The notes below the pieces were generated by a model. It was given only the letters and a program-made list of their open reading frames with translations, had not been told where the DNA came from and did no database searches. The position numbers were made by a program, and so were the translations under genes. Below, in pieces: positions 1 through 7,340 of a stretch of DNA of 11,853 nt. Within the stretch, counting starts at the first letter, position 1, and each line of letters opens with the position of its first letter. The DNA lies in the NCBI GenBank assembly GCA_023442905.1, contig JAEZWY010000235.1:1-11853 (forward strand). The letters run 5' to 3'. The DNA comes from Bacillota bacterium. GTDB taxonomy: Bacteria; Bacillota; Bacilli; Lactobacillales; Aerococcaceae.

Positions 1-2
1 AA

Positions 3-230
3 CCAAAAGAAATCGTTGAAAAAATGATTACTGGTCGTTTACGTAAATTCTTCGCAGAAATCTGCTTAGTTGATCAAAAATACTTATTAGATGACAGCAA
101 AACTGTTGCAGAAGTTGCAAAAGAAAACAATGCTGAAATCAAAGGTTTCTTCCGTTTTGAAGTCGGCGAGGGTATCGAAAAACGCCAAGACGACTTTGCT
201 AGTGAAGTTGCTGCTCAAATGGGTAAATAA
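3..230 (+). CDS. tsf: Elongation factor Ts, C-terminal fragment (5' end outside window)
   Basis: EF-Ts is the nucleotide exchange factor that regenerates EF-Tu-GTP during translation. Only the last 75 codons are present; the frame is open from position 3 and ends at TAA 228-230. The fragment begins PKEIVEKMITGRLRKFF and continues with EICLVDQKYLLDD, the typical C-terminal EF-Ts stretch (GRL.KF..E.CLL.Q). The ATG at 24 is an internal methionine, not the start. Its position directly upstream of pyrH and frr is the standard rpsB-tsf-pyrH-frr order of Firmicutes. The call rests on motif recognition and context; both agree. Confidence 0.95.
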   Translation, partial: PKEIVEKMITGRLRKFFAEICLVDQKYLLDDSKTVAEVAKENNAEIKGFFRFEVGEGIEKRQDDFASEVAAQMGK

Positions 231-303
231 TTTAACAACATCCCGATATAGACTTTTTGAATTTGCTTAAGATAGAGAAGTAATGAAGAGGGAATTTAAA
301 ATA

Positions 304-334
304 GGTTGGGAAAGGTTTCTTTCTCAACCTTTTT
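304..334 (+). terminator. Rho-independent terminator after tsf
   Basis: An 11-bp stem (304-314 with 319-329, one G-T wobble) closes a 4-base GTTT loop and is followed by five T residues (330-334). It lies 74 bases after the tsf stop and only 15 bases before the pyrH start. It should therefore separate the tsf transcript from pyrH-frr, or act as a partial attenuator, since I see no convincing separate pyrH promoter between 231 and 303. Confidence 0.85.
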
Positions 335-349
335 AGTAAGGAGAATAGA

Positions 350-1069
350 ATGACGGAACCTAAATATAAGCGTGTAGTTTTAAAACTTTCAGGTGAGGCT
401 TTATCTGGTAACAATGGTTTTGGTATTGATCCAGAAACAATGAAAGGTATTGCAAAAGAAATCAAAGAAGTTCATCGTTTGGGCGTTCAAATTTCAATCG
501 TCGTAGGTGGCGGTAATATTTGGCGTGGTAAAACTGGTGAAGAAATGGGTATGGAACGTGCACAGGCGGACTACATGGGTATGCTTGCTACTATCATGAA
601 TGCCCTAGGTTTACAAGACGTTTTAGAGAACATCGGTGTACCAACACGTGTACAAACCTCAATTGAAATGCGTCAGATTGCTGAACCATATATCCGCCGT
701 CGTGCTGAACGACACCTAGAAAAAGGACGCGTTGTCATTTTTGCTGGGGGTACTGGTAATCCTTACTTCTCAACGGATACGACAGCTTCATTGCGTGCTG
801 CTGAGATTGAGGCAGATGTTATTTTAATGGCTAAAAACGGTGTTGATGGCGTTTACTCTGATGACCCTCGTAAGAATGATGCAGCAGTTAAATATGATAA
901 ATTATCGCATCTAGAGGTTATCAGCAACAACTTACAGGTAATGGACACTACAGCTTCATCATTAAGCATGGATAATAATATTCCTTTAGTTGTATTCAAC
1001 TTAAATGAAGAAGGTAATATTCGCCGTGTTATCCTAGGTGAAGATATTGGTACAACAATAGAAGGGTAA
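350..1069 (+). CDS. pyrH: UMP kinase (uridylate kinase)
   Basis: This cytosolic enzyme phosphorylates UMP to UDP with ATP, in de novo pyrimidine nucleotide synthesis. The 239-residue length is normal for bacterial PyrH of the amino acid kinase fold. Visible motifs are the N-terminal KLSGEAL (residues 12-18, phosphate-binding lysine), the glycine loop VVGGGNIWRG (51-60), the UMP-binding region FAGGTGNPYFSTDTTA (131-146), and the nucleotide-binding segment KNGVDGVYSDDP (162-173). The start at 350 is supported by a TAAGGAG ribosome binding site at 337-343, six bases upstream. frr follows after 13 bases, so the two genes are almost certainly co-transcribed. Confidence 0.98.
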   Translation: MTEPKYKRVVLKLSGEALSGNNGFGIDPETMKGIAKEIKEVHRLGVQISIVVGGGNIWRGKTGEEMGMERAQADYMGMLATIMNALGLQDVLENIGVPTRVQTSIEMRQIAEPYIRRRAERHLEKGRVVIFAGGTGNPYFSTDTTASLRAAEIEADVILMAKNGVDGVYSDDPRKNDAAVKYDKLSHLEVISNNLQVMDTTASSLSMDNNIPLVVFNLNEEGNIRRVILGEDIGTTIEG

Positions 1070-1082
1070 GGGAGTTATTTCA

Positions 1083-1643
1083 ATGGCTATTGATAATTTA
1101 CTAAAAGAAACTAAGGACCGTATGGTAAAATCGGAAGAAGCATTTTCACGTACACTATCACGTATCCGTGCTGGTGTAGCGAACGCTTCTTTATTAGATG
1201 GCATTACTGTTGAATATTACGGTGTACCAACTGACTTACGTCAATTGGCGACAATCACTATTCCAGAACCACGTATGTTACAAATTTCTCCATACGATAA
1301 AAGCTCTTTAAATGATATCGACCGTGCATTGCAACAATCAGATTTAGGTATTCCACCTACAAATGATGGTTCAGTAATTCGTTTGATTATTCCAGCGTTA
1401 ACACAAGAACGCCGTAAAGAGTTAAGTAAGATCGTTGGTAAAGACTTGGAAGATGCTAAAATTGCTATCCGTAACATTCGTCGTGATGCGATTGATGAAA
1501 CGAAGAAAGCTGAAAAAGCGAAAGAAATTACTGAAGATGACGTACGTTCATATGAAAGTGATATCCAAGATTTAACAAACGCTGCAATTAAAAATGTTGA
1601 AAAGATTGCTTCTGATAAAGAAGACGAAATTATGAACGTTTAA
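1083..1643 (+). CDS. frr: Ribosome recycling factor
   Basis: RRF works with EF-G to split post-termination ribosomes into subunits. At 186 residues it has the usual length. Family signatures include SRIRAGVANASLLDGI (26-41), YYGVPTDLRQLATI (46-59), and the basic helix IRNIRRDAIDETKK (129-142), which forms part of the three-helix bundle that contacts the ribosome. Its ribosome binding site AAGGGAG (1068-1074) overlaps the pyrH stop codon, which suggests coupled translation. In many Bacilli uppS follows frr directly; here frr is followed by a terminator and convergent genes. Confidence 0.98.
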   Translation: MAIDNLLKETKDRMVKSEEAFSRTLSRIRAGVANASLLDGITVEYYGVPTDLRQLATITIPEPRMLQISPYDKSSLNDIDRALQQSDLGIPPTNDGSVIRLIIPALTQERRKELSKIVGKDLEDAKIAIRNIRRDAIDETKKAEKAKEITEDDVRSYESDIQDLTNAAIKNVEKIASDKEDEIMNV

Positions 1644-1666
1644 TTTATTTATTCATAAAAATAAGG

Positions 1667-1708
1667 AAAGCCAGTAAATCTCAAAATGATGATTTACTGG
1701 CTTTTTTT
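1667..1708. terminator. Strong terminator between convergent frr and histidine kinase genes
   Basis: A perfect 14-bp stem (1667-1680 with 1691-1704) encloses a 10-base loop and runs into seven T residues (1702-1708) on the + strand. It ends the pyrH-frr transcript. On the - strand the same hairpin is followed by a T-rich stretch (complement of 1656-1666), and the kinase gene ends at 1746 on the other side, so it probably works in both directions. Confidence 0.92.
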
Positions 1709-1745
1709 CTATGTCCAAATACTGTAGCGTAAATATTTGTGATGT

Positions 1746-3086
1746 TTAATCATAATTTTTTCTTAGACGGATAATAAAGTTAACCCCGCTGGGATGGTTA
1801 TCTTCTACTGTAATCGTACCTTGGTGATCTTCAATGATTTGTTTGGCAATTGCTAAGCCGAGTCCATAGCCAGATGTTTCGCTTGCTCTTGAAACTGAAT
1901 CACGATAAAAGCGTTCGAAAATCCTGTCTTTATCGGCATCGTCAATGCTAGTTCCAGTATTTTTTACATGGATATACCAATGTCTTTTACTAGTGTATGA
2001 GTTAACAGAAATTGTGTCATCAGCCTTAGTGTATTTAAGTGCATTATCTAAAAGAATAACTAATACTTGGTGAATCTTCTTTTGGTCAACTTTGACAATT
2101 GCTTTGCCATTATTTGACAAATTAAAATTCTTATCAGCAATTGTAGCTAGATCTCTGAATGGATCAGTGACTTGCTTGATAAAGGGCTGAATATCCGTTA
2201 GTGTGAGGTCCAATGTTTGTTCATTAGCATCACCGCGTGCAATAGTTAATAAATCACTTGTTAAACCTGTCAATCGTCTAGTTTCATTTAAGGCTTGAGC
2301 AATACTTTCTGACTCATCAATAATTTTAGCATTAGGCTTGGTAAATAAATGGTCTAGATTATTTTGGATAATAGTTAAGGGTGTTCGTAATTCATGCGAT
2401 GCATTCTCAACGAATTCTTGCTGTTTTTTCCAAGCTTTTAAGATTGGTTGCATATTTACTCTAGATAAATAATAAGCAATACCAATAGATATGAGCCAAA
2501 AGCCGATTAAGGAAATAATTAAAATATTTTGAAAATTAGCCACTGCATTGGCAATTTGATCAGTATTAGCTAAAACCGTAATATAGGCTACTTCACCGTT
2601 ATTATCCGGTGCAACACTTGTGATGGTACGAAAATGAAATTCTTGATTATCATCTGTTATCGTCACTTCTTCAATTTCGTCAAGATTTGCTGTAGATAAG
2701 TCTAAACTAGCTATCTGACTATAAATATCCCCTAATCCATCTTGATTTACTATTTCTCCGTCTACATCCCAGAGCACTATTTGACTATTAAATCGGTTTA
2801 ATCCCGGTTCCTCAGGATGATTCATTTCAGCTTGATTAGGAATAAAATCATCTGTAGCGCGCTGAATTTCATCAGCAATCATTTGTGTATTCGTTGCTAG
2901 ATTAGTTAAAGAGATATCCGTTTCTGAATAGGCTGTTGCATGTAAAATTTGCAGTGTAATGATGGCTAATGCCAAAAATACCATAGCAAAAGCACCCATA
3001 TTTAATAAAAAGTAATGCCAACGTTGACGTATACTACGCTTTTCTTGTTTTTGATGCTTATTTACCTTCTTATTATGTTGCCACAT
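1746..3086 (-). CDS. ciaH: Sensor histidine kinase, CiaH-like, partner of the adjacent response regulator
   Basis: A membrane-bound two-component sensor kinase of 446 residues. A basic cytoplasmic N-terminus (1-27) is followed by a first membrane helix at about 30-50, an extracytoplasmic sensor region of about 135 residues without cysteine (51-184), and a second helix at about 187-208. Then come the dimerisation helix with the phospho-acceptor H231 in ENASHELRTPL, the N box LLDNALKYT (345-353), the F box IFERFYR (389-395) and the G2 box GYGLGLAIAK (406-415). The G1 box reads VKNTGTSI (374-381), so the usual DxGxG is NxGxS. The start lies three bases after the regulator stop, with GAAGAGG as ribosome binding site inside the regulator's end. 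The kinase function is certain; the CiaH name rests mainly on the partner regulator and gene order. Confidence 0.9.
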   Translation of the reverse strand: MWQHNKKVNKHQKQEKRSIRQRWHYFLLNMGAFAMVFLALAIITLQILHATAYSETDISLTNLATNTQMIADEIQRATDDFIPNQAEMNHPEEPGLNRFNSQIVLWDVDGEIVNQDGLGDIYSQIASLDLSTANLDEIEEVTITDDNQEFHFRTITSVAPDNNGEVAYITVLANTDQIANAVANFQNILIISLIGFWLISIGIAYYLSRVNMQPILKAWKKQQEFVENASHELRTPLTIIQNNLDHLFTKPNAKIIDESESIAQALNETRRLTGLTSDLLTIARGDANEQTLDLTLTDIQPFIKQVTDPFRDLATIADKNFNLSNNGKAIVKVDQKKIHQVLVILLDNALKYTKADDTISVNSYTSKRHWYIHVKNTGTSIDDADKDRIFERFYRDSVSRASETSGYGLGLAIAKQIIEDHQGTITVEDNHPSGVNFIIRLRKNYD

Positions 3087-3089
3087 AGA

Positions 3090-3779
3090 CTAAACCTCTT
3101 CAATTTCTACTAACATATAACCTACATTTCGAATAGTTGTAATTGATTTATCAAGTTGGACTGCTTTTAAATGTTTCCGTAGATTAGACATATATACTTC
3201 AACAACTGTAATAGCTGTTTGTGAGTTAAAGCCCCAAATTCGGTCAAAAATTTGCTCCTTTGTTAAGATAATCCCTTTATTTTGAATTAAATAAACTAAT
3301 AGGTCTAGTTCTTTTCCAAGGATGGGAAGTGTTTCTTGGTTTACTATGACGGTCATTTTTTCTAAATCAATAGTTAAATCTTGGTAGTGTAATTGATGAT
3401 CATCAAAAAGACCAAGGGACCTTCTTAATAGGGCACGAATACGCAGTAGCAATTCCTCTCTATAAAAGGGTTTAGTAAGATAATCATCAGCACCTGCTTG
3501 AAAGCCTTCTACCTTATCTTCTAATCCATCTTTAGCCGTTAGAATAAGGACAGGCGTCTTGATGTGGTCCGCTCGTAATTTTGATAGGACTTGGTAGCCG
3601 TTCATACCAGGTAGCATTAAGTCTAAGATAATCAAATCGTAAGTTTGGCCACTCGCTTCAAAAAGCGCATCATCTCCATTATAAACTTGTTTAATTGTTA
3701 CTTGAGTAAGATCTAAACAAATTTCCTTTATATTTTCAGACAATTTCTTATCATCTTCTACTATCATAATTTGAATCAT
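3090..3779 (-). CDS. ciaR: OmpR-family response regulator, CiaR-like
   Basis: A 229-residue DNA-binding response regulator. The receiver domain (1-120) has the acidic pocket E8-D9-D10, phospho-acceptor D53 in LDLMLPGMNG, T81 in LTAKDG and K103 in LTKPF. A winged-helix output domain covers about 130-227. Segments such as GADDYLTKPFYREEL, LGKELDLLVYLIQN, QIFDRIWGF and VVEVYMSNLRKHL closely resemble streptococcal CiaR as I remember it, including the recognition-helix region. The ATG at 3779 gives the canonical MIQIMIVEDD start; its ribosome binding site is weak (AAGAGTG). The kinase gene follows directly, as in ciaRH. A perfect CiaR-type repeat lies in the upstream region (3873-3889), which supports the name. 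It is clearly an OmpR-type regulator; orthology with CiaR is probable. Confidence 0.9.
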   Translation of the reverse strand: MIQIMIVEDDKKLSENIKEICLDLTQVTIKQVYNGDDALFEASGQTYDLIILDLMLPGMNGYQVLSKLRADHIKTPVLILTAKDGLEDKVEGFQAGADDYLTKPFYREELLLRIRALLRRSLGLFDDHQLHYQDLTIDLEKMTVIVNQETLPILGKELDLLVYLIQNKGIILTKEQIFDRIWGFNSQTAITVVEVYMSNLRKHLKAVQLDKSITTIRNVGYMLVEIEEV

Positions 3780-3872
3780 GATGTCACACTCTTTTCTATT
3801 GCAAGTTTTTAATAGCTTATCATGTTTAGCCAGAAAAATAAAAAGACTTAAGAATTTTTAAAGGAACTGTCA

Positions 3873-3889
3873 TTTAAGTTAACTTTAAG
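3873..3889 (+). promoter_or_regulatory. Predicted CiaR binding site, TTTAAG-N5-TTTAAG
   Basis: Two perfect TTTAAG hexamers (3873-3878 and 3884-3889) are separated by five bases, TTAAC. This equals the direct-repeat motif described for CiaR in Streptococcus pneumoniae. It is oriented toward the VTC operon. A -10-like TAAATT (3900-3905) starts 10 bases downstream, and a second candidate TAATAT lies at 3908-3913. There is no TTGACA-like -35 at proper spacing, as expected for an activator-dependent promoter. The repeat also contains the palindrome AAGTTAACTT (3876-3885), so a different dimeric regulator cannot be excluded. Confidence 0.75.
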
Positions 3890-3899
3890 CTACGGCATG

Positions 3900-3913
3900 T
3901 AAATTAATAATAT
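3900..3913 (+). promoter_or_regulatory. Candidate -10 region of the VTC operon
   Basis: Two overlapping candidates are visible: TAAATT (3900-3905) and TAATAT (3908-3913), each matching four of six TATAAT positions. The first starts 10 bases after the CiaR-type repeat. Neither has a good -35 element. The region is so AT-rich that a chance match is easy, so only mapping of the transcript start would settle it. Confidence 0.4.
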
Positions 3914-3933
3914 CAAAAGAGCAATTAAGAAAT

Positions 3934-3940
3934 AAGGAGG
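3934..3940 (+). promoter_or_regulatory. Ribosome binding site of the VTC-domain gene
   Basis: AAGGAGG is a full match to the Shine-Dalgarno consensus, seven bases before the ATG at 3948. It fixes that start and predicts efficient translation once the operon is transcribed. Confidence 0.9.
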
Positions 3941-3947
3941 AAATATC

Positions 3948-4688
3948 ATGAAACTAAAAAATGTTTTTCAACGTAAGGAAACGAAGTATATATTAAGTCA
4001 GGAAGATTTTCATAAATTTTTCCATGATTTGCAAAAGGAAATGTCAGTAGATGAATACGGACAACATACTATTTTATCTCTTTACTTTGATACTGATGAT
4101 TTTCGCTTAATTAAAAAATCTTTAGATAAGCCCGTATATAAGGAAAAATTTCGTATACGTGCATACGGAGTCCCAGGAGAAGGGTCTTTAATCTTTTTAG
4201 AAATTAAGAAGAAAGTTAACGGTATCGTCTATAAACGGCGAATACCTATGTCGTATGATCAATATCTTCACTGGTTAGAAACTGGGGAATTTCCAGAAGA
4301 ATCCGCGGAAATGAATCAACCGATTTCTAAGCAAATAGAAGCAGAAATTACTTGGCTATTTAAAAAGAATCGATCACTAGCACCTAAAGTTTTAATCGCT
4401 TATGATCGAGTTTCACTTTTTGACCATGAGGATGGTGAATTTCGCGTGACATTCGATCAAAATATTCGTTATCAAAATGATCAATTAGGTGTGATTGAAA
4501 ATGATAAGGGTGAATTAGTCGCACCAGAATTAGGCGTTTTGATGGAAGTTAAGGCATTAGGTGCATATCCATTATGGTTTGTAAGCCTGCTTGACAAGTA
4601 TCAAATCAGAAAATCAAGTTTCTCAAAATACGCTGAAACTTATGAACGTCACTTATATAGAGAGGAAGAGTTATTACATGTTAACTAG
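3948..4688 (+). CDS. VTC-domain polyphosphate polymerase-like protein
   Basis: A 246-residue cytosolic protein that is essentially one VTC domain, the tunnel-shaped catalytic domain of yeast Vtc4, which makes polyphosphate from ATP. It has no signal peptide, membrane helix or SPX domain. The family's charged tunnel residues are visible: ETKY (E11, K13), SLYFDTD (44-50), KFRIRAY (R69, R71), FLEIKKK (E85, K87), KRR (97-99), AYDRVSLF (R154), FRVTFDQNIRY (R166, R174), MEVK (E200, K202) and SFSKY (K227). This argues for an active triphosphate-tunnel enzyme, but the substrate and product of bacterial members are only partly known. It overlaps the downstream DUF4956 gene by 11 bases and is the first gene after the CiaR-type site. 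Confidence 0.9.
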   Translation: MKLKNVFQRKETKYILSQEDFHKFFHDLQKEMSVDEYGQHTILSLYFDTDDFRLIKKSLDKPVYKEKFRIRAYGVPGEGSLIFLEIKKKVNGIVYKRRIPMSYDQYLHWLETGEFPEESAEMNQPISKQIEAEITWLFKKNRSLAPKVLIAYDRVSLFDHEDGEFRVTFDQNIRYQNDQLGVIENDKGELVAPELGVLMEVKALGAYPLWFVSLLDKYQIRKSSFSKYAETYERHLYREEELLHVN

Positions 4689-5355
4689 TATATTTTCAGG
4701 AGATGCCACAACTTTAGTTTTTAGTGAATTATTAATTTGTACCTTAGTATCGATAGTTTTAGGGCTATTGGTTGCTGGTGTCCATATGGTAAAAAATGCC
4801 TATTCCAAAAATTTTATTATCACTTTAGCAGTACTGCCAGTACTGGTACAATCCGTCATCATGTTAGTGAATGGAAATCTAGGAACAGGGGTCGCTATTT
4901 TAGGGGCATTCTCACTAATTAGATTCCGGTCTGTTCCCGGTGGTGCCCGTGATATCGCTTCAGTATTTTGGGCGATGGGTATTGGATTAGCAACAGGTAT
5001 GGGGTATGTAGGCTATGTCGTTATTTTCTCAATTATTGTAGCTATACTCTTAGTTATTTTATATAAAATACCATTTGGAGAAACTGGAAACAATGTGAAA
5101 CGCGAATTAAAAATTACCATTCCAGAAGATTTAGATTATCCTGATTTATTTGAAGATATTTTTGACAAATATACTGATATGGCCAGTTTAGAAAGTGTCC
5201 GTACAACGACTATGGGTAGTTTATATGAATTACGCTACCACTTATTGATAAAAGACCCATCAATAGAAAAAGCCTTAATTGACGAAGTAAGAGTTAGAAA
5301 CGGTAACTTGCCAGTAGTTCTAGGAAAAGTGGCTACTACGCCAGACCAATTATAA
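4678..5355 (+). CDS. DUF4956 family membrane protein
   Basis: A 225-residue integral membrane protein. Hydrophobic segments lie at about 14-37, 46-66, 70-82 and 94-129, followed by a soluble C-terminal domain (about 137-220), probably cytoplasmic. The core GAFSLIRFRS (76-85) followed by GGARDIASVFWAMGIGLA (88-105) is the hallmark of the DUF4956 family, which often sits beside VTC-domain genes. The start at 4678 is preferred over an in-frame ATG at 4591, because GAGGAAG lies at a suitable distance upstream and the longer form would add a polar stretch translated from inside the VTC gene. The 11-base overlap with the VTC gene suggests translational coupling. Its biochemical role is unknown; a membrane partner or channel for the VTC product is an inference. 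Confidence 0.88.
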   Translation: MLTSIFSGDATTLVFSELLICTLVSIVLGLLVAGVHMVKNAYSKNFIITLAVLPVLVQSVIMLVNGNLGTGVAILGAFSLIRFRSVPGGARDIASVFWAMGIGLATGMGYVGYVVIFSIIVAILLVILYKIPFGETGNNVKRELKITIPEDLDYPDLFEDIFDKYTDMASLESVRTTTMGSLYELRYHLLIKDPSIEKALIDEVRVRNGNLPVVLGKVATTPDQL

Positions 5356-5368
5356 AGGAGAAAGAAGT

Positions 5369-7291
5369 ATGAAATTTAAAACAAAAAAATTTAATGGAAA
5401 AAAAGCCATCATGCCCATACTAGTAGCAGGTTTGCTACTAGGGGCCTGCGATCAGATAATGCAAGATACAAGTGCAAGTGAGAGTAATAGCGCTAGTTCA
5501 AGTGAAACCACAAACGCAAACGCATCGGTTAGCGATGACTCTGGTGATGCAACTACTGGGACATACGGTACTTATGAAGAAGAAGATCTGGATACTAGCT
5601 ACGATAGTGAAGAAGCCCAAACGATTACCTTATCGGATAACGGAACCGAAGCAGTGGACGGTATAACAGTGGATGCTTCAACCGTTACGATTACCGAAGC
5701 AGGTACTTATGTGATTGAAGGAAGTTTGAGTGATGGTCAATTACAAGTTTCAGTAGGGTCAGAAGATAAAGTTCATTTAATATTTAACGGGGTGACTATT
5801 CATAATGAGGATGGCCCTGCGGTAAATATCACTGAGGGTGAAAAAGTAATCACGACACTTGCTTCTGGTACAACCAATACCTTAACTGATGGCAGTTCTT
5901 ATACGCTGGATACAGATGAAACTGAGCCTGACGCTACATTTTATTCTAAGGCAGATTTAGTTATTAATGGAGATGGTAAATTAGTCGTAGAAGGAAATTA
6001 TTCAAACGGCATTCGCTCAAAAGATGACCTAATTCTTGTTTCTGGTGAATATGAAGTAACTGCAGTGAATAATGCTTTGAAAGGTAAGGATACAGTTGCG
6101 ATTTTAGATGGTACTTATCAAATAACCACCTCAGAAGGTGATGGTATTCAAGCGAATAATGAAGAAGATGCAGACTCAGGAAATGTTTACATTGATGGTG
6201 GTACAATAAATATCAATTCAGGTAGAGATGGTATTCAGGCGGTCACTAAATTAGCAGTTCAAAATGCAGATATTACAATTCAAACAGCAGATGGTGCTAA
6301 TAGTACTGATATTGATACAGCTGAATCTTATAAAGGACTAAAAGCAACAGGTAGTGTAGAAATCAGTTCTGGTACTATAAGTTTAAATACTGCTGATGAC
6401 GGTGTTCATGCAAATGATTCTATTAGCGTAATTGGCGGTGACCTAACGATTGCATCAGGAGATGATGGTATGCATGCAGATGAGAATTTAACTATTTCAG
6501 CTGGTACCATAGATATACAAGAATCATATGAAGGTATTGAATCTTCAGTAATTCAAATTGATGGTGGGGATATATCAGTTGTTGCAACCGATGATGGATT
6601 GAATGCAGGTGGTGGATCCGATACGGATACTACAACTGGAACATTCGGTGAAGATACCTTTGGTGCAGGCCAAATGGGCGGCGGTATGGATGTAGATGAA
6701 ACTAAACAAATGAATATTACTGGTGGTACTTTAGTGGTTGATTCCGAAGGTGACGGATTAGATTCTAACGGGACAATTACCATGTCTGGTGGTGTTGTTA
6801 TCATTAATGGTACGACTAGTGGTGGAAATGGTAGTTTGGATTATGGTAGCTCATTCTCTATAACAGGTGGTACATTGGTTGCTACAGGTACTTCTGATAT
6901 GGCACAGAATGCCTCTGAAGGTAGTCAAGTATCATTGGGTATTACTTATGATACAAGTCAAGAAGCAGGTGAAATAATTAGCCTTTTAGATGAAGAGGGT
7001 AACGTAGTATTATCTTTTGTACCAGAAAAAACCTATAGCCATGTCGTAATTTCTAGCCCCGACTTAACAACTGGTACATACACATTAGTATCCGGTGGTG
7101 AAAATGATGGAGAAGCAAGTAATGGATTATATGAAGGTGGTACAGTTACAAACGGTACCGAATTAGCAGAACTTTCTGTGACTGACACCATTACTAATTT
7201 AACTTCAACTGGCGAAACAGTGACAAATACTGGCATGATGGGTGGCGGACAACCAGGTCAGCCAGGAGAAATGGCAGAACCAGCACAATAA
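5369..7291 (+). CDS. Cthe_2159-type (carbohydrate-binding, beta-helix) surface lipoprotein
   Basis: A 640-residue exported protein. The basic N-terminus and hydrophobic segment end in the lipobox LLGAC with C27, so it should be lipid-anchored outside the membrane. A low-complexity Ser/Thr/Asn/Asp/Glu linker covers about 31-85. Residues of about 85-510 form a repetitive parallel beta-helix, with coils such as GDGIQA (257-262), DDGVHA (343-348), DDGMHA (365-370), YEGIES (387-392), DDGLNA (408-413) and GDGLDS (461-466), each followed by a G-G-T/D-I-strand. This matches the Cthe_2159 / PF14262 family, whose founder binds acidic polysaccharide and calcium. A non-repeat domain (about 520-580) and a Gly/Pro tail with MGGGQPGQPGE (625-635) follow. 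The AAGGAG at 5355-5360 overlaps the upstream stop. The ligand is unknown. Confidence 0.87.
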   Translation: MKFKTKKFNGKKAIMPILVAGLLLGACDQIMQDTSASESNSASSSETTNANASVSDDSGDATTGTYGTYEEEDLDTSYDSEEAQTITLSDNGTEAVDGITVDASTVTITEAGTYVIEGSLSDGQLQVSVGSEDKVHLIFNGVTIHNEDGPAVNITEGEKVITTLASGTTNTLTDGSSYTLDTDETEPDATFYSKADLVINGDGKLVVEGNYSNGIRSKDDLILVSGEYEVTAVNNALKGKDTVAILDGTYQITTSEGDGIQANNEEDADSGNVYIDGGTININSGRDGIQAVTKLAVQNADITIQTADGANSTDIDTAESYKGLKATGSVEISSGTISLNTADDGVHANDSISVIGGDLTIASGDDGMHADENLTISAGTIDIQESYEGIESSVIQIDGGDISVVATDDGLNAGGGSDTDTTTGTFGEDTFGAGQMGGGMDVDETKQMNITGGTLVVDSEGDGLDSNGTITMSGGVVIINGTTSGGNGSLDYGSSFSITGGTLVATGTSDMAQNASEGSQVSLGITYDTSQEAGEIISLLDEEGNVVLSFVPEKTYSHVVISSPDLTTGTYTLVSGGENDGEASNGLYEGGTVTNGTELAELSVTDTITNLTSTGETVTNTGMMGGGQPGQPGEMAEPAQ

Positions 7292-7340
7292 TTGTAGACA
7301 TATAAAATAATGATTAACACTCTTAGCCATTTAATTAATG

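Noticed and set aside
257..286. Possible pyrH promoter, TTGAAT (257-262) with TAATGA (281-286).
   Set aside because: The -10 candidate matches only two of six consensus positions, and a terminator hairpin lies downstream of it before pyrH. Not reported as a feature.
4591..4677. Longer start for the DUF4956 protein at ATG 4591, adding 29 residues.
   Set aside because: It would overlap the VTC gene by 98 bases and add a polar, unconserved-looking stretch; ATG 4678 has a proper ribosome binding site and begins right before the first membrane helix.
4829..4846. Tandem palindromes CAGTACTG-C-CAGTACTG inside the DUF4956 gene.
   Set aside because: They encode a membrane-helix stretch (AVLPVLV) in frame; repeated Val-Leu codons explain the pattern and nothing else marks the site.
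5964..6804. Open frames on the - strand across the lipoprotein gene (5964-6206 and 6553-6804).
   Set aside because: They mirror the repetitive Gly/Asp/Thr codons of the + strand gene, have low-complexity Pro/Ser/His-rich products and lack ribosome binding sites.
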